From the NCBI GenBank assembly GCA_947166105.1, contig CAMVCZ010000020.1:1-58373 (forward strand): a DNA stretch of 58,373 nucleotides, given 5' to 3'. Position 1 is the first letter of the stretch; each line of letters begins with the position of its first letter. Shown piece by piece: positions 47,886 through 57,356 of this stretch. The notes beneath the pieces are model-generated. The model ran no database searches and was not told the origin of the DNA. It saw only the letters and a list, made by a program, of their open reading frames with translations. This DNA is from an uncultured Bacteroidales bacterium (GTDB taxonomy: Bacteria; Bacteroidota; Bacteroidia; Bacteroidales; F082). Made by a program: the position numbers and the translations under genes.

Positions 47886-49304
47886 TTACCGTTCAAAAAC
47901 CCGCAAAATCGCCAGTTTCGTCTTCTCCATCTTGCCTCCGTATGGATGCTCGCGCAAAGGCAGATTGAACCTTGTTTTTCCTTTGAGCACCGTTTGTGGA
48001 TGCGTGAACTCTCGGAAGCCCCATTCGCCGTGGTAGGCACCCATGCCGGAGTGACCTGTGCCGTTGAAGGGAACACCTTTCACCATCATGTGGATGCAAA
48101 CCTCATTGATGCAACCGCCGCCATATTGTTGGGTTTGCATGGTGCGGTTGGCCCATTTCATATCCTTGGTAAACAGATACATGGCCAAGGGATGCTCGCG
48201 CTCGGCGATAGTGTCCATCAGCACGTCAACTTCGGCATCTTTGAAGGGCACGATGGGCAACAAAGGACAGAAAAGCTCATGTTGCACGATGTGTTCGTTG
48301 ATGTCGACAGGATAGATGAGGGTGGTCGCAAAGCGGCGCGTTTCCTTGTCGCCAATGCCACCAAAAATGATACGGTCGCGGTATTCGTCGGCGAGGTGGG
48401 CGCATTTGTCGTAGGCAGTATCGGTGATGAGTTTGGGATATTCGGGATTGCTTTCGGGATGTTCACCGATTTGCTTTATGAAGGCTTGTTTGAGTTCTTC
48501 AATGAAAGGCTTTGCCACCTCTTCCGCAACAGCTATCTGGTTGATATTGATGCAGATTTGTCCGGCGTTGCAAAGCTTGAAGAAGGCAATCTTGCGGGCG
48601 GTGTCCTTCAGGTCAGCATCCTTGCGGACGATGCACCAGTTGCCGGTCTCGCCACCGAGTTCCAAGGCCACAGGGGTGAGATTTTTGGCGGCTTCGGCCA
48701 ACACATGTTTGCCCACCGAGGGCGAGCCTGTGTAGAAAATCTTGTCGAAACGCTGCGCCAGACATAAATCTGCCACATCGTGGCCACCATCAATCAAGGT
48801 GACGTATTCGGGCGGGAAGACCTCGGCAAAGAACTTTTTGAGAAATGCAGTGCTGGCCGCCGACTTTGAACTGGCCTTGATGACCGCCGTATTACCGCCA
48901 CACATCGCCGCCGCCACCACTCCAATGGTGAGCAGCATCGGGAAATTGAACGGACTGATGACCAACGACACGCCGTATGGCATCTTATACACTTTGGTAA
49001 TTAGGCTCGGGAAGCACATAAGCCCGCTAAAATGCCTTTCGGGGCGCGACCAACGCCGCAAACCGCGAATCATCTCGTTGATTTCCACGATGATGGGGCC
49101 AACGTCGCAGAGATAAGCCTCCACGCGGCTCCGGCCAAGGTCTTGGCCAAGGGCATCTTCCATCTCGGTTTCGTGGGCAATCACGGCGGCTTTCAGTTTC
49201 TTGAGTTGCTGGATTCTCCATTTTATGGGTAAGGTTGTGCCGGTGCGGAAAAACTTCCGTTGCGCGGCCACAATTGCACTGATTTCGTGTTCGGAGTAGG
49301 ACAT
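47886..49304 (-). CDS. Aldehyde dehydrogenase (class 3-like)
   Basis: A 472-aa NAD(P)-dependent enzyme of the membrane-associated/class 3 type in length and start (QRKFFRTGTTLPIKWRIQQL). The cofactor and catalytic blocks are in order: VSLVISPFNFPMLL, FYTGSPSVGKHVL (the S-G-S/P-x-x-G turn), LELGGETGNWC with the general-base Glu, and NAGQICININQ with the nucleophilic Cys. It would oxidise an aldehyde to a carboxylate, or run towards the aldehyde from an acyl donor in related enzymes. It starts 9 nt after the stop of the Fe-alcohol dehydrogenase gene, so the pair can interconvert alcohol, aldehyde and acid. It is convergent with the second ATPase gene. Confidence 0.92.
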   Translation of the reverse strand: MSYSEHEISAIVAAQRKFFRTGTTLPIKWRIQQLKKLKAAVIAHETEMEDALGQDLGRSRVEAYLCDVGPIIVEINEMIRGLRRWSRPERHFSGLMCFPSLITKVYKMPYGVSLVISPFNFPMLLTIGVVAAAMCGGNTAVIKASSKSAASTAFLKKFFAEVFPPEYVTLIDGGHDVADLCLAQRFDKIFYTGSPSVGKHVLAEAAKNLTPVALELGGETGNWCIVRKDADLKDTARKIAFFKLCNAGQICININQIAVAEEVAKPFIEELKQAFIKQIGEHPESNPEYPKLITDTAYDKCAHLADEYRDRIIFGGIGDKETRRFATTLIYPVDINEHIVQHELFCPLLPIVPFKDAEVDVLMDTIAEREHPLAMYLFTKDMKWANRTMQTQQYGGGCINEVCIHMMVKGVPFNGTGHSGMGAYHGEWGFREFTHPQTVLKGKTRFNLPLREHPYGGKMEKTKLAILRVFER

Positions 49305-49313
49305 AATGAAGGG

Positions 49314-50522
49314 TTATGGGGTGGGTGTGACAGTTTTTAGGATCTGTTCTATATCGTTATTATTCATTGTGATAGGCGCAGAATAATTGATGGAGTCTTG
49401 GACAATCATTCGAGTCAATTCCTCGTAATCCTCGCTTTTTACGGGAGACACGAGCTTGTCTATGCCGCATTGAGCCATCAATTGGGCAACGGCTTGCAGG
49501 AATAGTTCGGCGGCCTGCCCGTCGTCAGTGTCGAGATTGGCAATGTGGCAATGTCTTGCCAACATAGCGTATTTTTCTGTGCAGACCTCTTTCTGGAATT
49601 CTAATACGGGCATGAGCATCAAGGAGATGGCTTGTCCGTGAGGCAGATGATACCTGGCCCCGATGCTGTGGGCAAAGGCGTGGACATAGCCCGCCAACTG
49701 CGTGTTGATGGCGTGGCCGCCAAAATAGGCCGCCCGACACATATTCAAACGCGCTTCGATATTCTCCGGTTCGCGAATCACGACAGGAAGATTCTCGAAA
49801 ATAAGCCGCACACCCTCCTTGGAGAGATACATGTTCGCCTCATCCACTTTGACATCGCTGACAGCACCTTCAATGACATGGCTAAGGGCATCCATGCCGC
49901 AGGCGGCAGTCACAGTTTGAGGCGCATGGATGGTTAGTTCGCTGTCGAGCACCACATGGGTCACATCAAGGCCAATCAACACGGTGGAAGTCTTCACCCC
50001 TTGGCTGTTATGCACCACGGCACCCACAGTGACTTCGGCTCCCGTGCCAGCCGTGGAAGGCACCGAAATCATGGGCAACGTCTTACCCGGGACAGGCAAG
50101 AACTTTATCAGCAAGGACTTAACGCTTCTACGAGGCATCTTTGCTCCAGCAGCAATCATCTTGGTGGTATCCATCACCGAACCGCCTCCAAGGGCAATCA
50201 CACATTCAGCCTGACATTCAATGGCCTTTTTGCGACCCGCTTCAATGAGGTCGATAGTAGGTTCGGAATTGATGTCGTTGTAGATGGCATAATGGATTTC
50301 GGCCTCCTCCAAGGCTTGCGTAATGGCTTGCTCATAGCCGAGGCTGCTCAAAGTTTGGTCTGTGACCACCAGCACATTTTTGTAGCCGCATTTTTGGCAA
50401 ATCTTGCCCATCCTTTTGCGTGCGCCGTGGCCTTCCACCAACTGTGGCTGCGGCAGCGGGACTGTGTGAATCACCTTGCCGGGCAAACGGTGAATCTGTT
50501 TTCTGATATGATAGGTTTCCAT
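49314..50522 (-). CDS. Iron-containing alcohol dehydrogenase
   Basis: A 402-aa protein. The NAD(P)-binding GGGS motif (CVIALGGGSVMDTTK) and the family block SVPSTAGTGAEVT are present. The metal site is complete: DALSHVIEG (Asp and first His region), HAFAHSIGARYHLPHGQA (two further His). Group III dehydrogenases use Fe2+ or Zn2+ to interconvert alcohols and aldehydes. Ten extra residues are possible upstream, but the ATG at 50522 lies 19 nt after a -7 element (50542-50549). It is the first gene of the operon with aldehyde dehydrogenase. The substrate is unknown; no microcompartment shell genes are nearby. Confidence 0.92.
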   Translation of the reverse strand: METYHIRKQIHRLPGKVIHTVPLPQPQLVEGHGARKRMGKICQKCGYKNVLVVTDQTLSSLGYEQAITQALEEAEIHYAIYNDINSEPTIDLIEAGRKKAIECQAECVIALGGGSVMDTTKMIAAGAKMPRRSVKSLLIKFLPVPGKTLPMISVPSTAGTGAEVTVGAVVHNSQGVKTSTVLIGLDVTHVVLDSELTIHAPQTVTAACGMDALSHVIEGAVSDVKVDEANMYLSKEGVRLIFENLPVVIREPENIEARLNMCRAAYFGGHAINTQLAGYVHAFAHSIGARYHLPHGQAISLMLMPVLEFQKEVCTEKYAMLARHCHIANLDTDDGQAAELFLQAVAQLMAQCGIDKLVSPVKSEDYEELTRMIVQDSINYSAPITMNNNDIEQILKTVTPTP

Positions 50523-50541
50523 GATTTGATCTTTAGTGGAG

Positions 50542-50549
50542 CAAAAATA
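50542..50549 (-). promoter_or_regulatory. -7 promoter element TATTTTTG of the alcohol dehydrogenase operon
   Basis: The reverse strand reads TATTTTTG, exact to TAnnTTTG, 19 nt upstream of the ATG at 50522. Confidence 0.6.
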
Positions 50550-50654
50550 CAATTATTATTCGAATTATTTTCATATCTCAAAAAGATTTCCGACCTTTGC
50601 AGCCGCAAAAATCAAAAACAAATTTGTAATTAAAAAATTGTAATTCAAAGTGTT

Positions 50655-51647
50655 ATGAGTAAGTTTAATGACATAATGAAGGAAGTAGGCTCGGCTTTGG
50701 TGAGCAAAAAGTTCTGGGTGGAACTGCTGATTATGACTTTCGGCATGTTCATGACGGGCGTTTGCGTGTATTATTTCCTCGTCCCGAGCAAACTGATTGT
50801 CGGCTCCATTTCAGGTCTCTCCATCGTGCTGACCAACATTTTCAACGGCATGGGCATCAGCATCAGCCTTTCGATGATGATTTCCATCATCAACGCTATC
50901 TTGCTGATTCTGGCCTATTTGCTCATCGGCAAGGAGTTCGGACTCAAAACGGTGTATTGCGCCATGATTCTCGGTCCCATGACCAAGGTGTGCGAATGGA
51001 TTTACCCTTGGGAAAACTTCGCCACCCCGAACAGCTACCTTATTAATATGGGTGTCGACCCCAGTTCGGCCTATTCCGTGATGGGCAACCCGTGGTTCGA
51101 CCTGCTTTGCTGCGTGATTATCCTCAGCGCGGCCCAAACGCTGATGTTCTCCATCAACGCTTCCACGGGCGGCCTCGACATTTTGGCCAAGATCGTCAAC
51201 AAATACTTGCACTTCGACATGGGCAAGTCGGTGAGCGTGGCGGGTGCCATCATCTGCCTCACGGCTTTCGCCATCAACCCCTTCCAGATGGTTGTCATCG
51301 GCCTCATCGCCACTTGGATTAACGGTCTGGTAGTGAATATGTTCACCGCCAACCTCAACCAACGCAAGCGTGTTTGCATCGTCTCGAAAGACTACGACCG
51401 CATTCGCCGCTACATCATCGACGAGCTTCATCGTGGCTGCACGCTTTATGAAGTCATCGGAGGCTACACCAACGAAAAGTCGATTGAATTGGAATCGTTG
51501 CTTACCAACGACGAATTCTCAAAACTGATGGAATACCTCGGCAAGAACGAAATCAATGCCTTCACCACAGCAGGCAACGTGAGTGAGGTGTACGGCCTGT
51601 GGGCAAAGGATCGCCACCGGGCAAAGAAACACGCTGAGAAACGTTGA
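50655..51647 (+). CDS. YitT-family membrane protein with DUF2179 domain
   Basis: A 330-aa protein. Five or six membrane helices span residues ~20-235 (e.g. MTFGMFMTGVCVYYFLVPSK, LSMMISIINAILLILAYLLI) with the family motif FSINASTGGLDILAKIVNKY. A C-terminal soluble DUF2179 domain follows (~240-320; RVCIVSKDYDRIRRYIIDEL and RGCTLYEVIGGYT). The molecular role of YitT proteins is not well established. The start is the ATG at 50655. A GACCTTTG sequence at 50592-50599 resembles the -7 element with one mismatch. A strong terminator follows at 51658-51694, separating it from the macroglobulin gene. Confidence 0.88.
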   Translation: MSKFNDIMKEVGSALVSKKFWVELLIMTFGMFMTGVCVYYFLVPSKLIVGSISGLSIVLTNIFNGMGISISLSMMISIINAILLILAYLLIGKEFGLKTVYCAMILGPMTKVCEWIYPWENFATPNSYLINMGVDPSSAYSVMGNPWFDLLCCVIILSAAQTLMFSINASTGGLDILAKIVNKYLHFDMGKSVSVAGAIICLTAFAINPFQMVVIGLIATWINGLVVNMFTANLNQRKRVCIVSKDYDRIRRYIIDELHRGCTLYEVIGGYTNEKSIELESLLTNDEFSKLMEYLGKNEINAFTTAGNVSEVYGLWAKDRHRAKKHAEKR

Positions 51648-51657
51648 AGATGTTCAA

Positions 51658-51694
51658 AAAAAAGTCGTTTTTCTTCGCGAAAAGCGGCTTTTTT
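51658..51694 (+). terminator. Rho-independent terminator of the YitT-family gene
   Basis: A 16-nt arm (51658-51673) pairs with 51679-51694 with two G-U pairs around a 5-nt TTCGC loop and ends in six T. The matching A-run on the left could make it work in both directions. Confidence 0.85.
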
Positions 51695-51709
51695 CTCAAA
51701 TAGGTTTCC

Positions 51710-51717
51710 TATTTTTG
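51710..51717 (+). promoter_or_regulatory. -7 promoter element TATTTTTG of the alpha-2-macroglobulin gene
   Basis: Exact TAnnTTTG match 30 nt upstream of the ATG at 51748. It supports that start over the longer open frame, which overlaps the YitT-family gene. Confidence 0.6.
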
Positions 51718-51747
51718 TACTCTCGAAAACAATCAAAGTTTTACGAT

Positions 51748-54700
51748 ATGAGTACAAATCAAAAATTGAGAAAATTCGGCGGCATCAGCCTGATTGTCAC
51801 GGCGTTGCTGCTGGCCTTCATGCCCTCGTGCGGCAAGAAGGGAACGACGAAAGGTTCGGAAATGTTCGTGGAGCGCATCCAGCCTTTGAATGAGGCCATG
51901 TTGGCCTTGCTCGACAGTTACACTTCGGGCATCATTGCGGCGGGAGAGCCTGTCATGGTGCGGTTCAACAATCCCGCGACGCTGAAAGTGAAGTACGGCG
52001 AACCCATCCCCGCCAAGGCTTTCGACTTCAAGCCCGCGTTGAAGGGCAAGGCCGTTTGGATTGACGAGAACACCATCGGTTTCCAGTACGACGACATCGA
52101 CAAGGACCAGAACTATGTCTGCCAGTTCAAGATGGCCGACTTCGTGGATGTGCCTGCCGACCAGCAACTTGAGTTTGGCTTTGGCGTGCGCCGACAGAAT
52201 TTCAGCCTCGTCACGATGCAGCCCGTTTGCACCTCCAACGATGATATGAGTTATCTCATGCAGGTTGCCTTTGCCACGCCCATCGACCTTGAGGATGCCG
52301 TCAAAATCTTTGATGACGCTTTCCGCAAAGCCCATCCCGTGGAGGCGGCTTCGTTGGGCAACAACCTCTTTGAGTTTGAGTTGCAAGGCTTTAAACGTCA
52401 GAAAGACGAATATGAGATGCCCGTCGTCCTCGATGGGAAGGCCATTGACTGCAAGGCGAAGATGGAACGCAGCCTGACCGTTTATGCTCAGGATGTCTTC
52501 AAGCCCGTGATGTTCGATGTCGACAAGGCGGGAAGCAAGGGAACTTTGCTTTTCTCGCAGCCGCTGAAGGAAAACCAAAACCTTGACGGCTTCGTGAATT
52601 TCGACCAAAAAGTTGGCTATAAGGCTGACATTAAGGGAAATAAGGTGGATTTCTATTTCGATAAGTCCAACCTTTATCCTTACCAGTTGGAGAGCCTTCA
52701 ACTGACCGTGGGCAGTGGTATTCGTGCCGTCAACGGCATGTTGCTGCAAAACGATTATCAGTATGATTTCGACCTGACCGACAACCTCCCGAAGGTGCGT
52801 TGGACTGACGATGGTGTCATCATTCCCGATGTGAACGAAACTACCATCTATTTCGATGCCATCTGCCTTAACTCGGTGACTTTGAGGATTGTGCGTATCT
52901 TCGACGACAACATCCTTTCCTTCTTGCAGGACAACGAATTGAACGAAACTTACGGCGTGCGCAAGGCGGGTCGGTTGGAGAAAAAGGTGCGTTTGGCCAT
53001 CGACAACCCGTACGCCAACCAGTGGAAGACCTTCCCGATTGTGCTTTCCGACTATATCAAGGTGGAACCGGGCGCGATGTACCAGTTGAGCCTCAATTTC
53101 GGTCCCGCCGACTACACTTTTGCATCTGATGAAATGCGCAGCGCAGTGTCTGAAAACGAGGCACTTGAGGCTTCCTATTGGGACGGCAACGCCTACGATT
53201 ACAAGGAATACCGCTACGACGGTGAGTGGGGCGACCCGAATGGCTTCTACTATTATAACTATGTGGAGCAGAAAAAGAACATCGTCGTCAGCGACTTGGC
53301 CTTGACCGCAAAAATGGGTCGCAGCGATGCGGTGGATGTGTTTGTCTACAGGATTTCCGATGCCATGCCGGTTGCGGGCGCGCAGGTGACGGCCTACAGT
53401 TTCCAGCGTCAGGAATTGGTCAAAGGTAGCACCGATGCGCAGGGTCATGCGCAACTGAAATGTGAAAATCATCCTGCCTTCGTGATGGTCACGGACAAGA
53501 AAGGAAGCAAGTCGGTGATAAAGTTGAACGATGGCAATGCGCTCTCTTACAGCCGTTTCGATGTGGCGGGCGAGCCTGTCGAGAAGGGCGTTTCGGGATT
53601 TGCCTACAGCAACCGAGGCGTTTGGCGGCCAGGTGATGAGATGCAACTCAACCTGATGCTCAACGATTTCGAGTCGAGCGCGCCTGACGACTATCCTGTT
53701 GTCCTTGAGGTGGTTGACGCGACAGGTCGACTCTATGCCAAGCAGGTGAACACCAAGCCCGTGAACGACATTTATTGCTTCCGCGTCCCGACCAATGTCA
53801 GCGACGAAACGGGAGTGTGGACGGCGCGTTTCAAGGTGGGCACAAGTACCATCACCAAGAACCTCCGCGTGGAAACCGTGAAGCCCAACCGTTTGGAAAT
53901 CAACTTCAACTTGCCCGAAGTGGTCAGTTTGTCACGCAATGAGCGTGTCAATCTGACTTCGAGATGGCTCAATGGCATGAAAGCCAACGGTTTGAAGGCT
54001 GAAGTGGATGTGAAATTGCGCGGCGGCGAAACCTCGTTCAAGAATTTCGCAAATTATTCCTTCGTCAACGAAACGCAAAGTTTTGAGCCACAGGAGATTT
54101 CGCTGTTTAGCGGCAACCTCAACTCGGAAGGCATCGCCAACATTGGTTTTGGCCCGATGAAGGATGTTTACGCCTCGCAGATGATGAACGGCACCTTCAC
54201 GGTGAAGGTTTTCGAGCAGGGCGGCGACTTCAGCATTGCTTCTTTCAAGGCAAAACTTTCTCCCTTCCAGCGTTATGTGGGTGTGGATTTGCCCGAAACT
54301 TCCTCAAAATACGGCAGTTACTACGACACGGGCAAGGATTGGAAGTTCAATATCGCGATGGTCGGTGAGGACGGCACGGCTTATCAGTCGGCGGTTGCCC
54401 TTGAATATGCCTTGTATAAGTTGGATTCCTATTGGTGGTGGTCGAGTGAGGATCAGTATTCGCTGCAACGCTATGCTTCAGGCACTTACAAGGCTCCCGT
54501 GCAAAACGGCACCTTGACCTGCAACGGCACGACTTCCGTCACTTTCAACATCCCTAATGAAAAATGGGGCAGTTACCTCTTTGTGGTGAACGACAAGCAG
54601 GGTGGCCATCAGTTCGCCAAAGTCATCAGTTTCGATTGGGGCTATGGACATTCTTCGTCCGCTTCGGGTGCGCCTGCGCAATTGGCCATGAAAACCACTG

Positions 54701-57261
54701 CCGACAGCTATCAGGTGGGCGAGAAAATGGTCGTCAAATTCCCTGCCAACGACAAGGCCAAGGCACTCGTAACCGTCGAGGCCAACGACAGGGTTTTGCA
54801 GACCATGTTGGTCGAAAATCTCGGTCAAGAGGGCAAGGCGGAAATCACAGCTACGGAGGAGATGGTTCCGAATGTGTATGTCTATGTCGCTCTGATTCAG
54901 CCACATGATGCCGCCAACGACATGCCGATTCGTTTGTATGGCGTGGTGCCGGTGAAGGTGGAGAAGAAGGATTTGCAGTTGCAACCCAATCTCCAAGTGC
55001 CCGAAACGGCCAACACGAACAAGAAGATTGAGGTGAAGGTGAGCGAGGCCAACAAGCAGGGCATGACCTACACTTTGGCCATCGTTGACGAAGGCATTCT
55101 TGGCCTCACCAATTTCAAGACCCCGAACCCTTACGGCTATTTCAACAGCAAGCAGGCATTGAGCGTCCGCACTTGGGACAACTACGCCAACATCGTTGAT
55201 GCGTTCAGCGGCGAGTTGGGTTCCGTTTATGCCATCGGCGGCGACGGTATCCTCAATCAGGAAATCACTTTGGACAACCGTTTCAAGGCCTATGCCGTCA
55301 CTTTGGGACCTTTCGAGTTGAAGGCGGGACAAGAAAACACCCATAGTTTTGAAGTGCCGCAATGCTCTGGCGCCCTGCGCTTTATGGTGGTGGCCAAGGG
55401 CACCGGCAAGGCTTTTGGCTCGTCCGAAAAACAGATGAAAGTCGTTGACCCGATTACGCTCTATCCTTCACTGCCGCGAGTGGTTGCTCCCGGCGATGAA
55501 CTGAACCTGAAAGTCCAAGTGCAAGCCCCGACGATGAAGGGTAAGACCTTGCCGATAAAATTCGACAACAAGAACCTTGAACCCGTTGGCAATCTGCCGA
55601 CTATGGTCACGATTGACAACAATGGCGAGGGTATTATTGCGGTCAGGACAAGCATCCCCAAGACTTTGGGCAACGCCGAACTGAAACTCACGGTGACGGG
55701 CGAGGGCTACACAGCCGAATCCTCGACGGTGATGCCTATCCGTATGCCTTACGCCGAGCATCGCAGCACGATTACCAAGGAAATTGAGGCTGGGCAAACG
55801 GTCAGCGTGCCGTTCAATCTCACTGGCATTGACGGTTCTCAACAGGGCAAAATCACCGTTTCGAGCCTGTTGCCTGTCGACCTCTTTGGCCGCATCGATT
55901 ATCTGATGGATTATCCGCACGGCTGCCTTGAACAGTTGACTTCCAAGGCTTTCCCGCAACTTTACCTCAATTATTTCGTCCAACTCGACGACAAGGAAAA
56001 GGAAGCGATGCGCAGCAATATTGAAGCCGCAATCACCAACCTGAAGGCCTATCAGAAGTCAGACAATTCGATGACCAACTGGATTGGAGGCACTTATACG
56101 GACCCGTGGACGGAGATTTACGCTTTGCACTTCTTGGTGGAGGCTCAGAAACAAGGTTTCAACGTGCCGCAATATTTCTTGGACGGTTTGCTGAAATATC
56201 AGGCCGACCGCGCCAAGCAATGGAAGAACAACCCCGACTTCAAGCAGGGCGAAACCATCCAAGCCTACCGCCTCTTTGTGCTGGCTTTGGCTGGCAAGGC
56301 CGAAATGGGCGCGATGAACCGCTTCAAGGAAATCGAGATGAACTATCCACTGACCAAGGCGTTGGCCGCTGCCTCCTTCGCGCAAACGGGCAAGACCACC
56401 ATTGCGCAGAACCTGCTGCCCAATGTGGAGGAGGGCGAAAGGATGTCTGACTATTACACATCCTTCGGCTCCCGCACCCGCGATTTGGCTTTCCTGACCT
56501 ACGTCCAAATGCTCTGCGACATTGACCAGCAAACGGTGCAGAACAACATCAACAACGTTTGCGGTATGATTAGCGGCGACCGATGGATGGACACCCAAAC
56601 CACGGCGTTCTCGCTCTTTGTCTTAGGCAAGTATGCCGAAAAGATGAACCTAAGTAACGTCAACCTCTCCGCCACCGTAAAGGTGATCGGCGAGGAACGC
56701 ACGCTGAACACCAATATGGCCTCTGCGGGCTTTGGCTTCACGCCGAAATTGGGCAACAACACTTTGGAAATCAAGAACAACACCAACGAGAAGATGGTCG
56801 CCAACCTGTTCACCAAGACTGCCGTTGCCGAATACGATATGAACGAAAGCGGCAATTTCATCACAATGACGGTGAACTACACCGACAAGAACGGCAATCC
56901 CGTGAATCTCACCAACTTGACCTCTGGCACCGACCTGAAAGTCCAGATGACGGTGACCAACCCGAGCGAGTGGCAAGTCACGGAGTTGGCCTTGTCGTAC
57001 TACCTGCCTTCGGGCTGGGAGTTGGTGAACGACCGTTTGAGTGGCGATATGACCGGCAACGAAGGCGCGAAGCACATCGACCTCCGCGACGACCGCGCCT
57101 ACATCTATTTTGACCTGATGCCGCGCTCGAAGAAGACCTTCACCCTGAAGGCCAACGCCACCTACGAGGGCAACTACATGATTCCCGCCGTGCGCTGCGA
57201 GGATATGTACAACAACGAAATTTATTACCAGATTCCCGCTCGTGGGTGTGTGGTGAAGTGA
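51748..57261 (+). CDS. Bacterial alpha-2-macroglobulin lipoprotein
   Basis: A 1837-aa lipoprotein. The signal peptide ends LLLAFMPSC, with the lipid-attachment Cys near residue 30. It has a series of macroglobulin beta-domains and a carboxypeptidase-regulatory-like insert (AMPVAGAQVTAYSF). The alpha-2-macroglobulin central block follows: VTVEANDRVLQTMLV, then DEGILGLTNFKTPNPYGYF. The thioester motif GCLEQLTSK (CxEQ) is intact, within an alpha/alpha toroid ending near residue 1640 (THFL-type helices). A C-terminal receptor-like beta-domain closes the protein. These proteins trap proteases at the envelope by covalent thioester linkage. Many bacterial copies adjoin a pbpC gene; here none does, and the next gene is a broken nuclease gene. 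The longer frame upstream is not used. Confidence 0.93.
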   Translation: MSTNQKLRKFGGISLIVTALLLAFMPSCGKKGTTKGSEMFVERIQPLNEAMLALLDSYTSGIIAAGEPVMVRFNNPATLKVKYGEPIPAKAFDFKPALKGKAVWIDENTIGFQYDDIDKDQNYVCQFKMADFVDVPADQQLEFGFGVRRQNFSLVTMQPVCTSNDDMSYLMQVAFATPIDLEDAVKIFDDAFRKAHPVEAASLGNNLFEFELQGFKRQKDEYEMPVVLDGKAIDCKAKMERSLTVYAQDVFKPVMFDVDKAGSKGTLLFSQPLKENQNLDGFVNFDQKVGYKADIKGNKVDFYFDKSNLYPYQLESLQLTVGSGIRAVNGMLLQNDYQYDFDLTDNLPKVRWTDDGVIIPDVNETTIYFDAICLNSVTLRIVRIFDDNILSFLQDNELNETYGVRKAGRLEKKVRLAIDNPYANQWKTFPIVLSDYIKVEPGAMYQLSLNFGPADYTFASDEMRSAVSENEALEASYWDGNAYDYKEYRYDGEWGDPNGFYYYNYVEQKKNIVVSDLALTAKMGRSDAVDVFVYRISDAMPVAGAQVTAYSFQRQELVKGSTDAQGHAQLKCENHPAFVMVTDKKGSKSVIKLNDGNALSYSRFDVAGEPVEKGVSGFAYSNRGVWRPGDEMQLNLMLNDFESSAPDDYPVVLEVVDATGRLYAKQVNTKPVNDIYCFRVPTNVSDETGVWTARFKVGTSTITKNLRVETVKPNRLEINFNLPEVVSLSRNERVNLTSRWLNGMKANGLKAEVDVKLRGGETSFKNFANYSFVNETQSFEPQEISLFSGNLNSEGIANIGFGPMKDVYASQMMNGTFTVKVFEQGGDFSIASFKAKLSPFQRYVGVDLPETSSKYGSYYDTGKDWKFNIAMVGEDGTAYQSAVALEYALYKLDSYWWWSSEDQYSLQRYASGTYKAPVQNGTLTCNGTTSVTFNIPNEKWGSYLFVVNDKQGGHQFAKVISFDWGYGHSSSASGAPAQLAMKTTADSYQVGEKMVVKFPANDKAKALVTVEANDRVLQTMLVENLGQEGKAEITATEEMVPNVYVYVALIQPHDAANDMPIRLYGVVPVKVEKKDLQLQPNLQVPETANTNKKIEVKVSEANKQGMTYTLAIVDEGILGLTNFKTPNPYGYFNSKQALSVRTWDNYANIVDAFSGELGSVYAIGGDGILNQEITLDNRFKAYAVTLGPFELKAGQENTHSFEVPQCSGALRFMVVAKGTGKAFGSSEKQMKVVDPITLYPSLPRVVAPGDELNLKVQVQAPTMKGKTLPIKFDNKNLEPVGNLPTMVTIDNNGEGIIAVRTSIPKTLGNAELKLTVTGEGYTAESSTVMPIRMPYAEHRSTITKEIEAGQTVSVPFNLTGIDGSQQGKITVSSLLPVDLFGRIDYLMDYPHGCLEQLTSKAFPQLYLNYFVQLDDKEKEAMRSNIEAAITNLKAYQKSDNSMTNWIGGTYTDPWTEIYALHFLVEAQKQGFNVPQYFLDGLLKYQADRAKQWKNNPDFKQGETIQAYRLFVLALAGKAEMGAMNRFKEIEMNYPLTKALAAASFAQTGKTTIAQNLLPNVEEGERMSDYYTSFGSRTRDLAFLTYVQMLCDIDQQTVQNNINNVCGMISGDRWMDTQTTAFSLFVLGKYAEKMNLSNVNLSATVKVIGEERTLNTNMASAGFGFTPKLGNNTLEIKNNTNEKMVANLFTKTAVAEYDMNESGNFITMTVNYTDKNGNPVNLTNLTSGTDLKVQMTVTNPSEWQVTELALSYYLPSGWELVNDRLSGDMTGNEGAKHIDLRDDRAYIYFDLMPRSKKTFTLKANATYEGNYMIPAVRCEDMYNNEIYYQIPARGCVVK

Positions 57262-57285
57262 ATTATGCAATGATGTGAAAATTTT

Positions 57286-57315
57286 GGGGCGGGCTTGTGT
57301 GTCCGCCCTTTTTTT
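57286..57315 (+). terminator. Rho-independent terminator of the alpha-2-macroglobulin gene
   Basis: GGGCGG (57287-57292) pairs with CCGCCC (57303-57308) around a 10-nt loop, followed by seven T. It is 25 nt after the stop codon. Confidence 0.88.
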
Positions 57316-57356
57316 GGAATAAAATTGCTAATATTACAGTTTCAAAAGGCAACATT

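Noticed and set aside
51733..53646. 637-aa open frame antisense to the alpha-2-macroglobulin gene
   Set aside because: The forward frame has clear family motifs. The antisense product is His/Val/Arg-rich with no recognisable domain and mirrors the codon usage of the real gene.
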